Source of the DNA: Desulfovibrio sp.
Lineage (GTDB): Bacteria > Desulfobacterota > Desulfovibrionia > Desulfovibrionales > Desulfovibrionaceae
Assembly (NCBI GenBank): GCA_031272405.1
Contig: JAISTW010000027.1
Span: 32,018-96,017, forward strand
Length of the DNA: 64,000 bases
Direction: 5' to 3'
In this document: piece after piece, positions 46,142 to 56,400 of the stretch
How positions within the stretch are numbered: position 1 is the stretch's first letter
Layout of the letters: each line of letters begins with the position of its first letter
Notes under the pieces: generated by a model
What the model saw: the letters and a program-made list of their open reading frames with translations, nothing else
Database searches by the model: none
Told to the model about the DNA's origin: nothing
Made by a program: the position numbers and the translations under genes

Positions 46142-48437
46142 TTTCTCCGGCATCTGTCTGCTCGCGCGCAATCTCAGGGCGCACCACCGTTGCGGATGGA
46201 GCCTGTGCGTTTTGGTCGCGACGCTGCTGTTTCTGTCCGTCCTCGCCGGGGCCAGCTTCAACCTGACGCCGCGCGTGTACGTGTCCGGGCAGGTGGCCGA
46301 AGGCGACGTCATAGCCGAACACGACATCATGGTGGAAGACAGCCGCGCCACAGAAGCGCGGCGCAAACAGATCCTTCTTTTGCAGCCGCCCGTGTACGAT
46401 TTGAGCATGGAGCCCTTTGCCGCCTTCCGCAACAAAATCATGATGATTCTGCGCGTGGCCGGCGAGGCCGACCCCGCGGGGCGCCCCGCGGAAGCCCTGT
46501 CCCGTTTGCTGGAAGACCTGACTCCGGACGTGGCGGAAGAAATTTTGTCGGAAATCGCCAATCCCGTCGTGCAGGAGTATCTGGTCAAGGAACTGCTCCC
46601 CCTGATCCAGGAAAATCTTGCCGAAGGCCTTGTCGCGGATCTGCGCTCCGGGCGCGTCGGCAGGGCGGGCGTGATCATCCGCAATCTGGACACGGGCGTG
46701 GAGACCCTGCGGCCGGATGTCGCCACGCTGAGGGACGTGCAGTCCTTTCTGGCCGAGCTGGCTTCCAGAAACAGGCAAAACGCCGCCCTGACGCCCCAGT
46801 CGCGGCGCGCCCTCAACATCGTGCTGGCCGCCTCCATGCCGGCCTCGCTGACCATGAACCGCGAAGCCACGCAAAAACGGGCCGAAAGCGTGGTCGAAAG
46901 CGTCAAGCCGGTCTACTACCAGATACAGAAAGGAGAAATGATCGTCCGCAAGGGCGAGCGCGTGAGCCGGGAGCAGCAGATAAAGCTGCAGGCCATCCAC
47001 AAGAACGTCGCCGGGCCGGTGCGCTGGAGCGTCATGGGCGGCAGTTTTCTCTGCGCGCTGCTTTTTTCCGTCGGCTTCTTCGTCTCGCCCAGCGGCAAAC
47101 CGGGCACAGCCCTGCATTTCAAGGATGTGCTCATGATTTCCTTTCTGCTGCTGCTCACCGGCGTGGGGGCCAAGGCCGTCTATGTGTTCGGACTGCGCAT
47201 GGACAGCTTTCCCCTGCAGGCCGCCTTCGCCACAGCCTTTCCCGTCGCGGGCGTGGCGGGGCTGGTCGCCACCGTTTTCGCGGCGCGGCGCTATTGCACC
47301 ATGGGCCTCCTTCTGGCCTTTTTCAGCACCCTGATGTTTCAGGGCGACTACACCCTCTTCATCTACTATTTTCTCGGCGGCATGGTGGGCACCTGGCTCA
47401 TGACGCGCACCCAGAACAGGCAGGACGTCGTCTGGAGCGTCATCCCGCTCGCCCTGGGGCTCTGTCTCATCTGGGTCGGCGTCGCCCTGCTCTCCAACAT
47501 ATCCCCGACGGATATTTCCTATCACCTCGCCGGCATCGTGCTGCACAGCGTTTTTTCCCTTGTGCTGCTCTTTACCCTGACGCCGGTGGTGGAGATGCTC
47601 TTCGGCTACTGCACGCGCTTCAGGCTGATGGAACTGATGAGCCTGGAACATCCCCTCATGCAGGAACTGATGATGACCATACCCGGCACATACCACCATT
47701 CCCTGGTGGTGGCCAACATGGTGGAAGCGGGCTGCAAGGCCATAGGGGCCAACAGCATGCTCTGCAAGGTGGCCGCCCTGTACCACGATGTCGGCAAATT
47801 GAGCTATCCCGACTACTATATAGAAAATCAGTACGGCGCGCCCAACAAACACGACAAGCTGGCCCCGTCCCTGAGCGTGCTCATTCTCCTTTCCCATGTC
47901 AAAAAGGGCGTTGAACTGGCCGAAAAATACAAGCTCGGAAAGGAGATCGCCGACATCATCCAGCAGCACCACGGGACGCGGCTGATACAGTATTTTTACC
48001 AGAAGGCGCAAAGTCTGGGGGAAAACGCCGGCGAGTCGGCCTACCGCTATCCCGGGCCGCGGCCGCAAACAAGGGAAGCGGCCATATTGATGCTCGCCGA
48101 CTCCGTGGAGGCCTCAAGCAGAACTCTGGCCGATCCCACCCCGGCGCGCGTCAAAAATCACATTGAAACCATCGTCAAGGGAATTTTTTCCGAAGGGCAG
48201 CTGGACGAGTCGGAACTGACCTTCAAGGATCTGCATTTTCTGAGCGAGAATTTTCAGCGCATACTCACGGGCATCTTCCACCAGCGCATCGCCTACCCCG
48301 AAGCCAAAATTCCGCCCGCGCCCCAGGCCGACGCGGGGGGGCAGAGGGAGCGAAACAAAATCCATGCCTTTCCGCCCCCGGGAGGAGCGGAAGAAACGCC
48401 CGCCCAGCCCGTCGCGGCGCGCAAGGCAAGCCGCTGA
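46116..48437 (+). CDS. 7TM-HD family phosphohydrolase (PgpH/YqfF-like)
   Basis: Extracellular N-terminal domain, 7TM, HD domain 'EHPLMQELMMTIPGTYHHSLVVANMVEAG...ALYHDVGKLSYPDYYIENQ'. Confidence 0.9.
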   Translation: MILRKKTDNFSGICLLARNLRAHHRCGWSLCVLVATLLFLSVLAGASFNLTPRVYVSGQVAEGDVIAEHDIMVEDSRATEARRKQILLLQPPVYDLSMEPFAAFRNKIMMILRVAGEADPAGRPAEALSRLLEDLTPDVAEEILSEIANPVVQEYLVKELLPLIQENLAEGLVADLRSGRVGRAGVIIRNLDTGVETLRPDVATLRDVQSFLAELASRNRQNAALTPQSRRALNIVLAASMPASLTMNREATQKRAESVVESVKPVYYQIQKGEMIVRKGERVSREQQIKLQAIHKNVAGPVRWSVMGGSFLCALLFSVGFFVSPSGKPGTALHFKDVLMISFLLLLTGVGAKAVYVFGLRMDSFPLQAAFATAFPVAGVAGLVATVFAARRYCTMGLLLAFFSTLMFQGDYTLFIYYFLGGMVGTWLMTRTQNRQDVVWSVIPLALGLCLIWVGVALLSNISPTDISYHLAGIVLHSVFSLVLLFTLTPVVEMLFGYCTRFRLMELMSLEHPLMQELMMTIPGTYHHSLVVANMVEAGCKAIGANSMLCKVAALYHDVGKLSYPDYYIENQYGAPNKHDKLAPSLSVLILLSHVKKGVELAEKYKLGKEIADIIQQHHGTRLIQYFYQKAQSLGENAGESAYRYPGPRPQTREAAILMLADSVEASSRTLADPTPARVKNHIETIVKGIFSEGQLDESELTFKDLHFLSENFQRILTGIFHQRIAYPEAKIPPAPQADAGGQRERNKIHAFPPPGGAEETPAQPVAARKASR

Positions 48438-48438
48438 C

Positions 48439-48870
48439 ATGTCCTCCGTCGTCCTGACCGTCCGCTGCCGGGAACATGCCTGGACGAGCGCCCTTGACAG
48501 GCGGGATATCCTGACCGCCCTGCGGGCCATGCTCTCGGCGCTGAAAAAAAACGGCCTGCCGGACCCGCGCCGGGTGGAGGCGCATCTTGTGGACGACAGA
48601 ACGATGCGTGACGTGAACAGGCGCTTCCTGTCCTGCGACGGGCCGACGAACGTGCTCTCTTTTCCCGGCGGCGGGGACATGCCGGGCCTCATCCTCGTCT
48701 CTTCGGGGACGCTGCGCCGGGAATGCCTGCTCTACGGCCAGCCGGCGAGAGGATACATGCTGTCCCTGCTGGCCCACGGCCTTGCCCATCTCGCCGGTCT
48801 GGGGCACGGAACGGACATGAGCCGCATGTGCGAGGCCTGCGTTGAGGCTGCCGAAAATGCCTTGCCCTGA
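48439..48870 (+). CDS. ybeY: Endoribonuclease YbeY
   Basis: 'DDRTMRDVNRRFLSCDGPTNVLSFPGG' and metal site 'LLAHGLAHLAGLGHGTDMSRM'; downstream of phoH/pgpH. Confidence 0.88.
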   Translation: MSSVVLTVRCREHAWTSALDRRDILTALRAMLSALKKNGLPDPRRVEAHLVDDRTMRDVNRRFLSCDGPTNVLSFPGGGDMPGLILVSSGTLRRECLLYGQPARGYMLSLLAHGLAHLAGLGHGTDMSRMCEACVEAAENALP

Positions 48871-49636
48871 CTGCTCTTCCCTTGCGGACGGGCCGCGTGT
48901 CTTCAGGGTGGAAGAAGCCTCCTCCAGCCTCGACGCCGCCCTGGAGCTGGCGGAAAAGGGCAGCCTGGGGGTCTGGGACAGTCTGCTCGCGGCACGGCAG
49001 ACCGCGGGCCGCGGTCAACTGCGCAGGCAGTGGATTTCGCCTCCGGGCAACCTCTACGCCGCCCTTCGCCTGCCCCTGTCGGCGCCGTTCTCCTCCACGG
49101 CGGCCTCCGTGGCTGTCGGCGGGCTTCTGGTCGGGGCCCTGGAAAAGATGGGCTGGCCGGTTCAACTCAAATGGCCCAACGACATTGTGGCGGTCATAAA
49201 GGCGAGGCCGCGCAAACTGGGGGGGATACTGCTCGAAGAGCGCCGGGGCGTGTTGCTGGCCGGGGTCGGCCTCAACGTGACAAGCGCGCCGGAAGCGGAC
49301 ATGTTGCGGCGGGACGCGGCCATGCCGGCGGCAAGCCTCGCCGGTCTGACGGATTCGCCCCCCGGTGTGGAAACCTTGTGGCGGCGGCTTGTAAAACATG
49401 CGTATTCGGTATATACCGAAGAAGATAATTATTGCGGGCGATGGAGAGAGCAGGTGGAGCGTCTTTTGTTGTGGCGCGGCGAAATGGTCGCGCTCACGGA
49501 TGAAAAGGGAACGGCGCGCGGCGTGCTGCAGGGCCTGGCGCCTTCCGGGGCGGCTTGTCTGCGCCTTTGCGGAGAGACGAAAGAATTCTGGACGGGTTCG
49601 ATGTCCCCGGCCTGTTCGGGCTGGACGGCATTTTGA
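48857..49636 (+). CDS. birA: Biotin--[acetyl-CoA-carboxylase] ligase, catalytic domain only
   Basis: 'ARQTAGRGQLRRQWISPPGNLYAALRLP', 'LQLKWPNDIV'-type motif 'VQLKWPNDIVAVIKARPRKLGGILLEERRGVLLAGVGLNV'. Confidence 0.88.
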   Translation: MPCPDCSSLADGPRVFRVEEASSSLDAALELAEKGSLGVWDSLLAARQTAGRGQLRRQWISPPGNLYAALRLPLSAPFSSTAASVAVGGLLVGALEKMGWPVQLKWPNDIVAVIKARPRKLGGILLEERRGVLLAGVGLNVTSAPEADMLRRDAAMPAASLAGLTDSPPGVETLWRRLVKHAYSVYTEEDNYCGRWREQVERLLLWRGEMVALTDEKGTARGVLQGLAPSGAACLRLCGETKEFWTGSMSPACSGWTAF

Positions 49637-49662
49637 GGGCATGCTTGTGAAAGAGGCTGGCA

Positions 49663-52600
49663 GTGGGCAACAAGACCTTTGCTGAAGTGCAAAAATTTCT
49701 GGAAGGCAAAATCATCCTGGTGGCCAATCGCGGCATTCCGGCGCGGCGCATCTGCCGTTCCATACGGGAGCGTTTTGAGGCCGTGCCCGCCATGACGGCC
49801 GTGGACGTGGACAAGACGGCCCCGGCCGCCTCCACCGCCCAGGAACTGCTTCTGCTCGGCCCGGAGCCGCGTTCGTATCTGGATATCGACAAAATCATAG
49901 CCAGGGCCAAACAGCGCGGGGTGGTCGGCATCCATCCCGGCTGGGGCTTTGCCTCGGAAGACACGCGTTTTCCGCAGCGGTGCAGGGATGAGGGCATTGT
50001 CTTCATCGGGGCCACAGCCGAAGCCATGAACCTTTTGGGCAACAAGGTTCAGGCCAGGCAGGTGGCGCGCCGTCTGGGAATTCCCGTCGTCCCCGGTTCC
50101 GACGGCGCTGTGGACATCGCCGAGGCCCGGAAGATCATCGCCGAGCTCGGGCTTCCCATCATGCTCAAGGCCGAAGGCGGCGGGGGCGGGCGGGGCATAT
50201 TCGCCATCCATACCGAGGCCGAGCTGGAAGACGCGTTTTTCAAGGCCTCGGCCATGGCCCAGGCCTCTTTCGGCAACCCGCGCCTTTTTGTGGAAAAATT
50301 TCTTGAGGGAGTGCGTCATATTGAAATACAGGTCATTGCGGACATGTACGGGAACGTTTTCGCCTTTGACGAGCGGGACTGCACGGTACAGCGCAATCAC
50401 CAGAAGCTGATCGAAATCACGCCGACGCCCTGGAGCGGCATGACGCGCAATCTCCGGGAGCGGTTGAAAGACTACGCCCGGCGTCTCGTGCGCGCCGTGG
50501 GCTATCACTCCCTGGCCACGGTGGAGTTTTTGATCGCCCCCGACGGTTCTCCCTACATGATCGAGGTCAACACGCGCCTTCAGGTGGAGCACGGCATCAC
50601 GGAATGCCGCTACGGCATTGACCTCGTCGAGGAGCAGATCGCCGTGGCCTTCGGCGCGGAGTTGCGTTACAGGGAAGAAACGCTGCGTCCTTCGTACTGT
50701 TCCATGCAGGTGAGAATCAATTTTGAGGATCCGCAGAACAACTTCGCCCCCAACGCGGGCCTGGTGACCCGCTATGTCTCCCCCGGCGGCTTCGGCGTGC
50801 GCCTGGATTCCAACATCTCGGCCGGGTATGAATTCCCGCCGAACTACGATTCCGCCGGGGCCCTGCTCATCACCTACGCCCATGACTGGGGGAAGACCCT
50901 GGGCATTATGGAACGCGCCCTTGGGGAATACATCATAGGCGGTGTCAAGACCACCGTGCCGTTTTTCCGGCAGGTTCTGAAAAACGCCCGCTTCCGCAAG
51001 GGGGACTTCGACACCTGTTTTATCGCCAGCCATCCGGAACTCATGCTCTACACGGACCTCGCGCCCGAAGGCGAGCGGCTGGCGCGGCTGGTGGCGGAAA
51101 TTTCGGCCAAGGGCTTCAACCCCTATGTGCAGCTGGGCGAGTACCGTTCGGCCACAACCCCCTCGCTGGGACCGTTCGAGCCTGTCCTGCCCCCCATATC
51201 CCAGGCGGCGCGCCGCGCGCCCTCGCCGTATCCACGGGGAGACCGGCTGGCGACGATGGATTATATCCGCGATTCCGGCCATGTGCATTTCTGCGACACG
51301 ACCCCGAGGGATTTCACCCAGTCCAATTCCGGCAACCGCTTCAGATTGGCCGAAGACAGGCTCATAGGCCCCTATCTTGACAATGTGGGCTATTTTTCCA
51401 TTGAAAACGGCGGCGGCGCGCATTTTCACGTGGCCATGATGGCCAACATGACATACCCGTTCAGCGAAGCGAGGGAGTGGAACAGCTTCGCCCCCAAAAC
51501 GCTCAAGCAGCTGCTTGTCCGCTCCACCAACGTGCTCGGCTACACCCCGCAACCCAGAAATCTCATGCGCGTGACAGGCGAGATGATCTGCGATTGTTAC
51601 CATGTCGTGCGCTGCTTCGACTTTCTCAACCACATGGAGAACATGCTTCCCATCGCGGAAGTCGTCCTCTCCCGGCGCGACGTCATTTTTCAGCCAGCCA
51701 TTTCCCTGTCCTACGCCGAAAGCTTCAGCGTCGGGCACTATCTGGACGTCGCCGAAGCCGTTGTCCGCATGACCGCCGGCATCATGGGAGTGGATCCCAA
51801 AAAGGCCTCGCGCCACATCATGCTCGGCCTCAAGGACATGGCCGGGGCCTGCCCGCCGCGTTTCATGACTGAGCTTGTCCGGGGGCTGCGCAAGCGTTGG
51901 CCGGAACTCGTGCTGCACTACCACCGCCACTATACGGACGGCCTGTTTGTTCCCGCCTGCGGCGCGGCGGCCAAAGCCGGGGCCCACGTGCTGGATGTGG
52001 GCCTTGGGGCCGCCGTGCGCCCGTACGGACAGGGCGATGTGCTTTCCATGATGGCCTGTCTTGAGGAAGCGGGCCTGCGCTGCTCCCTGAACAAAGATGC
52101 CATACGCGACGCGAATTTCGTCTGCAAGCAGATCATGCCCTATTATGACCGCTACTGCGCGCCGTATTTCCAGGGGTTGGACTATGACGTCACGCGGCAC
52201 GGCATGCCCGGCGGCGCGACGTCGTCCTCCCAGGAAGGGGCGATGAAGCAGGGCTATATCCATCTTCTGCCGTACATGCTCAAGTTTTTGGAGGGTACCC
52301 GCCGCATCGTGCGCTACCACGACGTGACGCCGGGTTCCCAGATAACGTGGAACACGGCCTTTCTGGCCGTCACCGGCGCCTGGAAGCGCGGGGGCGAAGA
52401 GGAGGTCCGCTATCTCCTTGAAGTGCTCAATGAAGCGACGCACTCCCCGTCCGGGGATCTCCCGCCGGAAATGCTCAAGGCGCGCCTCGCCGTCTATCAG
52501 GACTGCAACGACGCCTTTCGCAACCTCCTGCTGGGCAAGTTCGGCAGACTGCCCCTGGGATTTCCGGAGGACTGGGTGTACCAGAGCGCTTTCGGCGCCG

Positions 52601-53361
52601 ACTGGAAAAACGCCGTCGCCCGGCGCACGGAGGCCTCCCCCCTTGAAACTCTGGCTGACGTTGATCTGGCGGCGGAAGAAAAGGCGTGCACGGACATCCT
52701 CAAACGCAAACCCAATGCGGAAGAATTTGTTCTGTATCTGAATCACCCGGCGGATGCGTTGAAGACCATACAGTTCAAGGCGCAGTACGGCGATCCCAAC
52801 AACCTCCCCCTGCATGTCTGGTTTGAAGGCCTGAAGGTCGGGCAGGATCTGTATTTCAACGAGAGCAACGGAAAGCCGCACCATCTTGTCCTGCTGAGCG
52901 TTTCAAGACCGTCCGATATGGGCGTTTCCGTGTGCAGGTATGTGCTTGATTCGGAGATCATGAGTCACGAGGTCAAGGTGGCCCAGCCCGTCGCCGGCCG
53001 CGGCAGGGACGTCGCCCTGGCGGAGCCGGGCAACCCGTACCATATCGCCGCGCCGAGCAACGGGGATCTGTGGGTCATGTATGTGCACCCGGGGGATGTC
53101 GTCAAAGCCGGCGAAGAAGTGTTCAACATATCCATCATGAAGCAGGAAAAGGCGGTGCTCGCCCCGGTGGAAGGCATGGTCAAACGTGTCCTGAAGACGG
53201 CAGATTTCAAGGAAAACAAGCAGATGGTCTCCGTGCGCGAAGGAGAGCTGATCGTGGAGCTCGGGCCCGTGCCCCGCATGTGCGGCAATCCTTCCTGCGC
53301 TCAACCCGTTAACCTGGACAATGCCGCGTTCTGCCCCTATTGCGGAACGCGTTTTGAATGA
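49663..53361 (+). CDS. pycA: Pyruvate carboxylase with C-terminal zinc-ribbon extension
   Basis: Biotin carboxylase, carboxyltransferase 'FCDTTPRDFTQSN', 'MPGGATSSSQEGA', biotinyl motif 'SIMKQEKAVLAP', tail 'CGNPSCAQPVNLDNAAFCPYCGTRFE'. GTG start. Confidence 0.9.
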   Translation: MGNKTFAEVQKFLEGKIILVANRGIPARRICRSIRERFEAVPAMTAVDVDKTAPAASTAQELLLLGPEPRSYLDIDKIIARAKQRGVVGIHPGWGFASEDTRFPQRCRDEGIVFIGATAEAMNLLGNKVQARQVARRLGIPVVPGSDGAVDIAEARKIIAELGLPIMLKAEGGGGGRGIFAIHTEAELEDAFFKASAMAQASFGNPRLFVEKFLEGVRHIEIQVIADMYGNVFAFDERDCTVQRNHQKLIEITPTPWSGMTRNLRERLKDYARRLVRAVGYHSLATVEFLIAPDGSPYMIEVNTRLQVEHGITECRYGIDLVEEQIAVAFGAELRYREETLRPSYCSMQVRINFEDPQNNFAPNAGLVTRYVSPGGFGVRLDSNISAGYEFPPNYDSAGALLITYAHDWGKTLGIMERALGEYIIGGVKTTVPFFRQVLKNARFRKGDFDTCFIASHPELMLYTDLAPEGERLARLVAEISAKGFNPYVQLGEYRSATTPSLGPFEPVLPPISQAARRAPSPYPRGDRLATMDYIRDSGHVHFCDTTPRDFTQSNSGNRFRLAEDRLIGPYLDNVGYFSIENGGGAHFHVAMMANMTYPFSEAREWNSFAPKTLKQLLVRSTNVLGYTPQPRNLMRVTGEMICDCYHVVRCFDFLNHMENMLPIAEVVLSRRDVIFQPAISLSYAESFSVGHYLDVAEAVVRMTAGIMGVDPKKASRHIMLGLKDMAGACPPRFMTELVRGLRKRWPELVLHYHRHYTDGLFVPACGAAAKAGAHVLDVGLGAAVRPYGQGDVLSMMACLEEAGLRCSLNKDAIRDANFVCKQIMPYYDRYCAPYFQGLDYDVTRHGMPGGATSSSQEGAMKQGYIHLLPYMLKFLEGTRRIVRYHDVTPGSQITWNTAFLAVTGAWKRGGEEEVRYLLEVLNEATHSPSGDLPPEMLKARLAVYQDCNDAFRNLLLGKFGRLPLGFPEDWVYQSAFGADWKNAVARRTEASPLETLADVDLAAEEKACTDILKRKPNAEEFVLYLNHPADALKTIQFKAQYGDPNNLPLHVWFEGLKVGQDLYFNESNGKPHHLVLLSVSRPSDMGVSVCRYVLDSEIMSHEVKVAQPVAGRGRDVALAEPGNPYHIAAPSNGDLWVMYVHPGDVVKAGEEVFNISIMKQEKAVLAPVEGMVKRVLKTADFKENKQMVSVREGELIVELGPVPRMCGNPSCAQPVNLDNAAFCPYCGTRFE

Positions 53362-53442
53362 TTTCGCCCGAGTCAAGAGGCCCGTGTTTTCGGACAACGT
53401 CTTAAAGCAAAACAGAGAGCCATTCGCCAAGCGGAGGGAGTT

Positions 53443-56400
53443 ATGTCCAAGAGCGATGCCAAACCTTCGAAGACAAAATCAAAAGGTACTTCTTCTGAGC
53501 AGGTTCAGAAAAGATTTGTCCTGACCGGGGCGGACATAATCAATCTGGGCGTCGACGCGGAACTTCTCGTCGGCGGCAAAAATTACAACACCGCTCTCAT
53601 CAGTCAGATTGAAGGCATCCAGGCGCCGTATTTCCGGGCCGTTTCCTCGCAGGCCTTTCATTGCCTGCTGGATGAGACGAAAGTCAACGGCAGGCTTGTT
53701 CGGGCCGTCGTCGACAAGCAGTACAGCCGTATTGACTGGAACGACGCGGAGATCAATCAGGACCCCGACTTTCTGCAAAAGTTCGTCAGGCAGCTCGGCG
53801 TGCTGATTCAGGAGGCCGCCAGGGCCGAAGCCGATCAGCCCAACACCAAGCTGCGGACGTTCATCAACAATATCGTGGACGGCTTCGCGACGTCGCCCGA
53901 GGGCATTGACCAGTTGCGCAAACGTTCCGTCATGGTGCAGTCGGCCATTCTGTCCGTCAAATTGCCGGATGCCGTGGACGAGGCCGTTCGCGACGCGTAC
54001 CGGCAGATATGCGCCGAGAACGGCGACGACATGACTCCCGTGGCCGTGCGCTCTTCGGCGGCCGGGGAGGATTCGCGCAAGAAGGCCTTCGCCGGTTTGC
54101 AGGACACCTATCTCAATATGGTCGGGGCCGACAGGGTGGTCGGCGCTTACCACTGGGACTGCGCTTCGGCCTACAATCTGCGCTCGATGACCTACCGGCG
54201 CGAAGCCATTCTGGACGCTCTGGCCAGGGCGGAAGAGTGCGGAGACGAGAGCGTCGCCGAGTCGGCCAAGAAAGAATGGGCCATTGAAAATACCTCCCTT
54301 TCGGTATGCATGATGCAGATGATAAATCCGGTCGTCTCCGGAACGGCCTTTTCCGCGGATACGGCCACCGGTTGCCGCGGGACGGACCGCAATGATCTGG
54401 TCAGCATAGACGCCAGCTACGGACTGGGCGAAGCGGTGGTCGGCGGCAAGGTGACTCCGGACAAGATGTACGTCTTTCAGCGCGATGACGGCAACGAAGT
54501 GATTGTCCGCCAGTTGGGCTGCAAAGACATAAGGATCGTCTATGACGAACGGGGGGGAACCCGCGAGGAAGCCGTGCCCGAGCTGGAGGCTTTGCGCTGG
54601 GCGCTTTCCCTGAGTCAGGCGGAGTCCGTGGCCCGTGGGGTGCGCGCCGTGAGCAGGGCATACGGCGGCATGATCATGGATACGGAGTTCTGCATAGATG
54701 CCAACGACAAGCTGTGGTTTGTCCAGGCGCGTCCCGAAACCCGCTGGAACGAGGAGTTTGAGCTGCACCCGTCCACCATCTTCATGCGCCGTTGCGAAGT
54801 GGACCCCAAAGCGGCGGAAGAGGCCGAGGTTCTGGTGGAAGGAAACGGCGCCTCACGCGGGGCCGGGCAGGGGACGGTGCGCTTTTTGCGCTCCGCCCTG
54901 GAACTCAACAAGATTTCGAAGGGCGATGTGCTGGCGGCCGAGCGCACCGACCCCGACATGGTGCCCGGCATGCGCGTGGCTTCGGCCATCATGGCCGATG
55001 TGGGGGGAGACACGAGCCATGCCGCCATTACCTCCCGCGAGCTCGGCATTGCGGCCGTCATCGGCATACAGCGCCTGGAGGCGCTGCGCGCCCTGGACGG
55101 CGTGGACGTCACTGTGGACGGCACCCGCGGCAGGGTGTATCGCGGTCTTCTGCCCCTTCACCACGTGGGCGGCGAAATCAATATCGCCGAATTTCCCAGC
55201 ACCAAAACCAAGGTGGGCCTTGTGCTCGCGGATGTGGGCCAGGCCCTGTTCCTTTCCAGGCTGCGCAATTATGCGCAGTTTGAAGTCGGCCTGCTGCGCG
55301 CGGAATTCATGCTGGGGAACATAGGCGTTCATCCCCAGGCCCTGGAGGCCTTCGACAATGGGGAGCTGGACGGCGTCGTGCAGGTCAAGATCAGGCAGCT
55401 GGAAAATCATCTTTCCAAAATCATGCGGGAGCAGATGGCTGTCGGGCTTATCGTCTTCAATTTTGATTTGCGTGGATATGTCGCCGAGATCACGGGTCTT
55501 GCCTCCGAAATAGCGGCCCTGGCAGACGCGGACAAGGATATGGGCGCGGAGGAATCGCTCCTGCGGCACAGAAAGATGCGCGAACTCGACCACAGGCTGG
55601 ACCAGCACCTGGAAGCCGCCTCGCGCAGGATCGAAGTGCTCAAGACATCGCCGAACCTTGACGAACATATCCGCATCATCATGGGCTTTGACGACGAACT
55701 CGCCCTGCTTTCCCATGCCGATCCGGAATCGGCCAAGAGGGCCGCCGAAGTGGAAAGCCAGACGGCCGAGCACGTGCAGAAGGTGAAAGATCTGCCTGTG
55801 GTGGTGTCCCTGCTGGACAACATCCGCCGCCTGCGTGAAGAAGTGAGTCTGCGCGCCGGGCTGAAGAAAGAGATGGACGACGTGCGCAACCTGCCCGAAA
55901 AAATCCGCGCCATCATCAAGTCGCGCGGTTTCCGCACCGGCAAGGAACACTATGTGCAGACGCTGGCTCAAAATCTGGCGCTTTTTTCCATGGCTTTTTA
56001 CGGCAAGCCCATAACCTACCGCACCACGGACTTCAAAAGCAACGAGTACAAAAACCTGCTTGGGGGCAACCTTTTTGAACAAAACGAGGCCAACCCCATG
56101 CTGGGGTACCGCGGCGTTTCCAGAAACATCCACGACTGGGAAATTGAGGCCTTCAAACTGGCCCGCGGCATGTACGGCGGCTCCAATCTGCGCATGATGC
56201 TGCCCTTTGTGCGCACGCTGGAAGAGGCCCGCTCCATGCGCACCTATCTTGAACAGGTGCACAAACTCAAGAGCGGGCAGGATGGGTTGAAGATCATTCT
56301 CATGTCGGAGTTGCCGTCCAACGCCATCCTCGCCAGACAATTCATCACGGAATTCGACGGGTTCTCCATCGGCTCCAACGACATGACGCAGATGGTCCTG

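Noticed and set aside
49429-52884. 1151-aa minus-strand ORF opposite birA/pycA
   Set aside because: Shadow ORF opposite a strongly conserved pyruvate carboxylase; no recognisable protein family; expected in GC-rich codons.
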